Assembly (NCBI GenBank): GCA_944321765.1 | Contig: CALUMQ010000019.1 | Coordinates: forward strand, 1 to 64,000 | Reading direction: 5' to 3' | From: an uncultured Alistipes sp. | GTDB lineage: Bacteria; Bacteroidota; Bacteroidia; Bacteroidales; Rikenellaceae | Length of the DNA stretch: 64,000 nt | Translations under genes and position numbers: made by a program | Notes under the pieces: model-generated | What the model was told of the DNA's origin: nothing | The model's database searches: none | Seen by the model: only the letters and a program-made list of their open reading frames with translations | Part shown: positions 62,390 through 64,000 of the stretch, piece after piece | How positions within the stretch are numbered: the stretch's first letter is position 1 | How the letters are laid out: each line of letters begins with the position of its first letter

Positions 62390-63523
62390 ATGATGAAAGA
62401 GAAAGTCAGCAGCAAATTCAAGGAGTTGTTCGGCCCCGACGCCGCTCTTTTCACGTCGCCCGGACGTATCAACCTGATCGGAGAGCACACCGACTACAAT
62501 GGCGGTTTCGTGTTCCCGGGCGCTGTAGATAAAGGTATCGTTGCCGCCATCCGGCTCAACGGCACCGACAAGGTGCGTGCCTATGCCCTGGACCTCGGCG
62601 AGTCGTCGGAGTTCGGCCTCAGGGAGGAGGACAAGCCCGCCGAGAGCTGGGCGCGTTACATTTTCGGCGTATGCCGCGAGATTCAGAAGCGCGGCGGCAA
62701 GATCGGCGGTTTCGACACCGTCTTTGCCGGAGATGTGCCTCTGGGAGCGGGCATGTCGTCGTCGGCCGCTCTGGAGTCGACCTACGCCTTTGCGCTGAAC
62801 GAGCTCTACCAGTGCGGTATTGACAAATTCGAGCTGGCGAAGATCGGTCAGGCCACCGAACACAACTATTGTGGCGTGAACTGCGGTATCATGGATCAGT
62901 TTGCCTCGGTTTTCGGTAAGAAGGGCTGCCTGATGCGCCTCGACTGCCGTTCGCTGGAGTATGCCTACTTCCCGTTCGATCCCAAGGGTTACAAGCTCGT
63001 GCTGGTCGACTCGCGCGTGAAGCATGAACTGGTCGGCTCGCCCTACAACGACCGCCGGGCTTCGTGCGAGCGTGTCGCCAAGATGCTGGGTCAGGAGTTC
63101 CTGCGCGGGGCCACGATGGAGCAGCTGGACGCCATCAAGGATAAGATCTCGGAGGAGGACTACAAGCGGGCCCGCTACGTGATAGGCGAGGAGCGCCGCG
63201 TCCTCGACGTGTGCGATGCCCTGGAGAAGGGCGACTACGAGACGGTGGGCAAGCGTATGTACGAGACCCACTGGGGCATGTCGAAGGATTACGAAGTGTC
63301 GTGCGAGGAGCTGGACTTCCTGGCGGAGGTTGCTGCCGAGTGCGGCGTAACGGGTTCGCGCATCATGGGCGGCGGTTTCGGAGGCTGCACGATCAACCTG
63401 GTGAAGGACGAGTTGTACGATCACTTCATCGCTACGGCGAAGGAGAAGTTCAATGCCAAGTACGGCCATGAGCCGAAGATCTACGACGTAGTGATTTCCG
63501 ACGGCTCGCGTCGTCTGGAGTAA
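62390..63523 (+). CDS. galK: Galactokinase
   Basis: Phosphorylates galactose to galactose 1-phosphate (Leloir pathway). The 377-residue GHMP kinase has the galactokinase signature GRINLIGEHTDYNGG (about 25-39), the ATP-binding VPLGAGMSSSAALE motif, the catalytic-loop ELVGSPYNDRRASCE segment and motif 3 GGGFGGCTINL. I start at ATG 62390; ATG 62393 is equally possible, and the open frame to 62309 is untranslated leader. The other gal genes are not in the window. A strong terminator follows. Confidence 0.96.
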   Translation: MMKEKVSSKFKELFGPDAALFTSPGRINLIGEHTDYNGGFVFPGAVDKGIVAAIRLNGTDKVRAYALDLGESSEFGLREEDKPAESWARYIFGVCREIQKRGGKIGGFDTVFAGDVPLGAGMSSSAALESTYAFALNELYQCGIDKFELAKIGQATEHNYCGVNCGIMDQFASVFGKKGCLMRLDCRSLEYAYFPFDPKGYKLVLVDSRVKHELVGSPYNDRRASCERVAKMLGQEFLRGATMEQLDAIKDKISEEDYKRARYVIGEERRVLDVCDALEKGDYETVGKRMYETHWGMSKDYEVSCEELDFLAEVAAECGVTGSRIMGGGFGGCTINLVKDELYDHFIATAKEKFNAKYGHEPKIYDVVISDGSRRLE

Positions 63524-63540
63524 TCCTCTGCAGCGTGATA

Positions 63541-63585
63541 AAAGAGGAGCGGGCAGCCATCCGATGGCGCCCGCTCCTCTTTTTT
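63541..63585. terminator. Bidirectional terminator between galK and the GNAT gene
   Basis: A perfect 14-bp stem (63541-63554 with 63569-63582) encloses an inner GCCAT/ATGGC hairpin and is flanked by A3 and T runs (to 63585). Genes on both sides converge on it. Confidence 0.9.
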
Positions 63586-63602
63586 ATCGTTGGAGACCGG
63601 AG

Positions 63603-64000
63603 CTATTGCTCTTCAAGCATCTTTTGGAAGAAAATCACGTCGTGAAAACCTCCGGGAGTCCATATCCAGTCGCGCCTCGTTCCCGTTTCGACAAATCCCG
63701 CGGCACGGAAAAGCCCGAGGCTGGCAGTATTGTCGACACCGACCGTGCACCACAACTGATGCAGATTCAATCGCTCACGGGCGTACCGGCAGAGGATCCC
63801 GAGGGCTTCGCGGGCATACCCCTGACGGCGGTTTCGGGCGCCATAGATCAGAATGCCGATTCCTGCTCTCCGGTGAATGGGATCGTATTCGAACAGGTCG
63901 ACGGCGCCGACCGCTTCTCCTTCCCATGCTGCTTCTCCATCGTTCTGCATTGCTGCACCTTCGTCCCGAACCGCTTCTCCATCGTCCTGTGCGGCTTTTC
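63603..64000 (-). CDS. GNAT-family N-acetyltransferase (N-terminus beyond window)
   Basis: The frame is open to the window edge, so the gene is partial at its 5' end. The visible C-terminal part has the GNAT core: IGILIYGARNRRQGYAREAL with the acetyl-CoA loop RRQGYA, LNLHQLWCTVGVDNTASLG and LFRAAGFVETGTRRDWIW. Before it is a short duplicated acidic segment (QDDGEAVRDEGAA, then QNDGEAAWEGEAVG), which is not a family feature. An ATG at 63950 could be taken as a start but would remove the first GNAT strands. It resembles ribosomal-protein alanine or spermidine-type acetyltransferases. Confidence 0.85.
   Translation of the reverse strand, partial: KAAQDDGEAVRDEGAAMQNDGEAAWEGEAVGAVDLFEYDPIHRRAGIGILIYGARNRRQGYAREALGILCRYARERLNLHQLWCTVGVDNTASLGLFRAAGFVETGTRRDWIWTPGGFHDVIFFQKMLEEQ

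Overview
The window is chromosomal DNA from a member of the Bacteroidota, most likely a GC-rich gut genus such as Alistipes (Rikenellaceae). This is an inference. It rests on two SusC/SusD outer-membrane pairs, NigD-like, DUF4836, DUF4843 and PKD-like lipoproteins, an ECF sigma/FecR pair, the recurring Bacteroidota -7 box TAnnTTTG (sometimes with a -33 TTTG/TTG at 19 bp), a tRNA gene without an encoded CCA, and GC-rich codon use that leaves long open frames antisense to real genes. No insertion sequence, phage, CRISPR array or rRNA was seen.

Layout. 1-8.2 kb: end of an unknown membrane protein, typA, aroB, an AraC regulator divergent from a YczE-like membrane/cytidylate-kinase-like fusion, a short malic enzyme, and a lipoprotein/beta-barrel chimera. 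8.4-12.4 kb: ruvB, then a NigD-like lipoprotein divergent from an ECF sigma factor and a protein that looks like a dual membrane-spanning anti-sigma factor, followed by tRNA-Arg(CCG). 12.7-17.6 kb: an HTH/S24-like regulator without catalytic residues, ribE, an orphan histidine kinase, two short tandem-repeat arrays, and the lgt / HU-SPOR / GtrA cluster. 17.6-24.6 kb: uvrB and dnaG back to back, then smpB, a HAD phosphatase, tsaB and an unknown helical protein.

24.6-34 kb: SusC/SusD locus 1 (SusC, SusD and a ThuA-like/DsbD-like lipoprotein on the minus strand), with a divergent DUF4369-TlpA thioredoxin lipoprotein and an acyltransferase. 34-45.3 kb: rmuC, a DUF4836 lipoprotein, an ABC ATPase/permease pair, rpe, an ABC-F ATPase, rlmB, a DUF4153 membrane protein and a YgjP-like metallopeptidase. 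45.3-58.4 kb: SusC/SusD locus 2, a 13-kb minus-strand unit running ECF sigma, FecR, SusC with an STN domain, SusD, DUF4843, PKD-like lipoprotein, two TlpA-type lipoproteins and a TIG-like lipoprotein, closed by a strong terminator. 58.6-62.1 kb: a glycerophosphodiester module (glpT, a DeoR-type regulator, GDPD) with clustered TTTCAAA/TTTGAAA sites. 62.3-64 kb: galK and a GNAT acetyltransferase cut by the window edge.

The parts most worth following up are the NigD/sigma/trans-envelope anti-sigma cassette, the thioredoxin-fold lipoproteins tied to both SusCD loci (neither has a glycoside hydrolase), the apparently leaderless promoters of ruvB, uvrB and dnaG, the Glp operator cluster, and a possible small RNA between dnaG and smpB.
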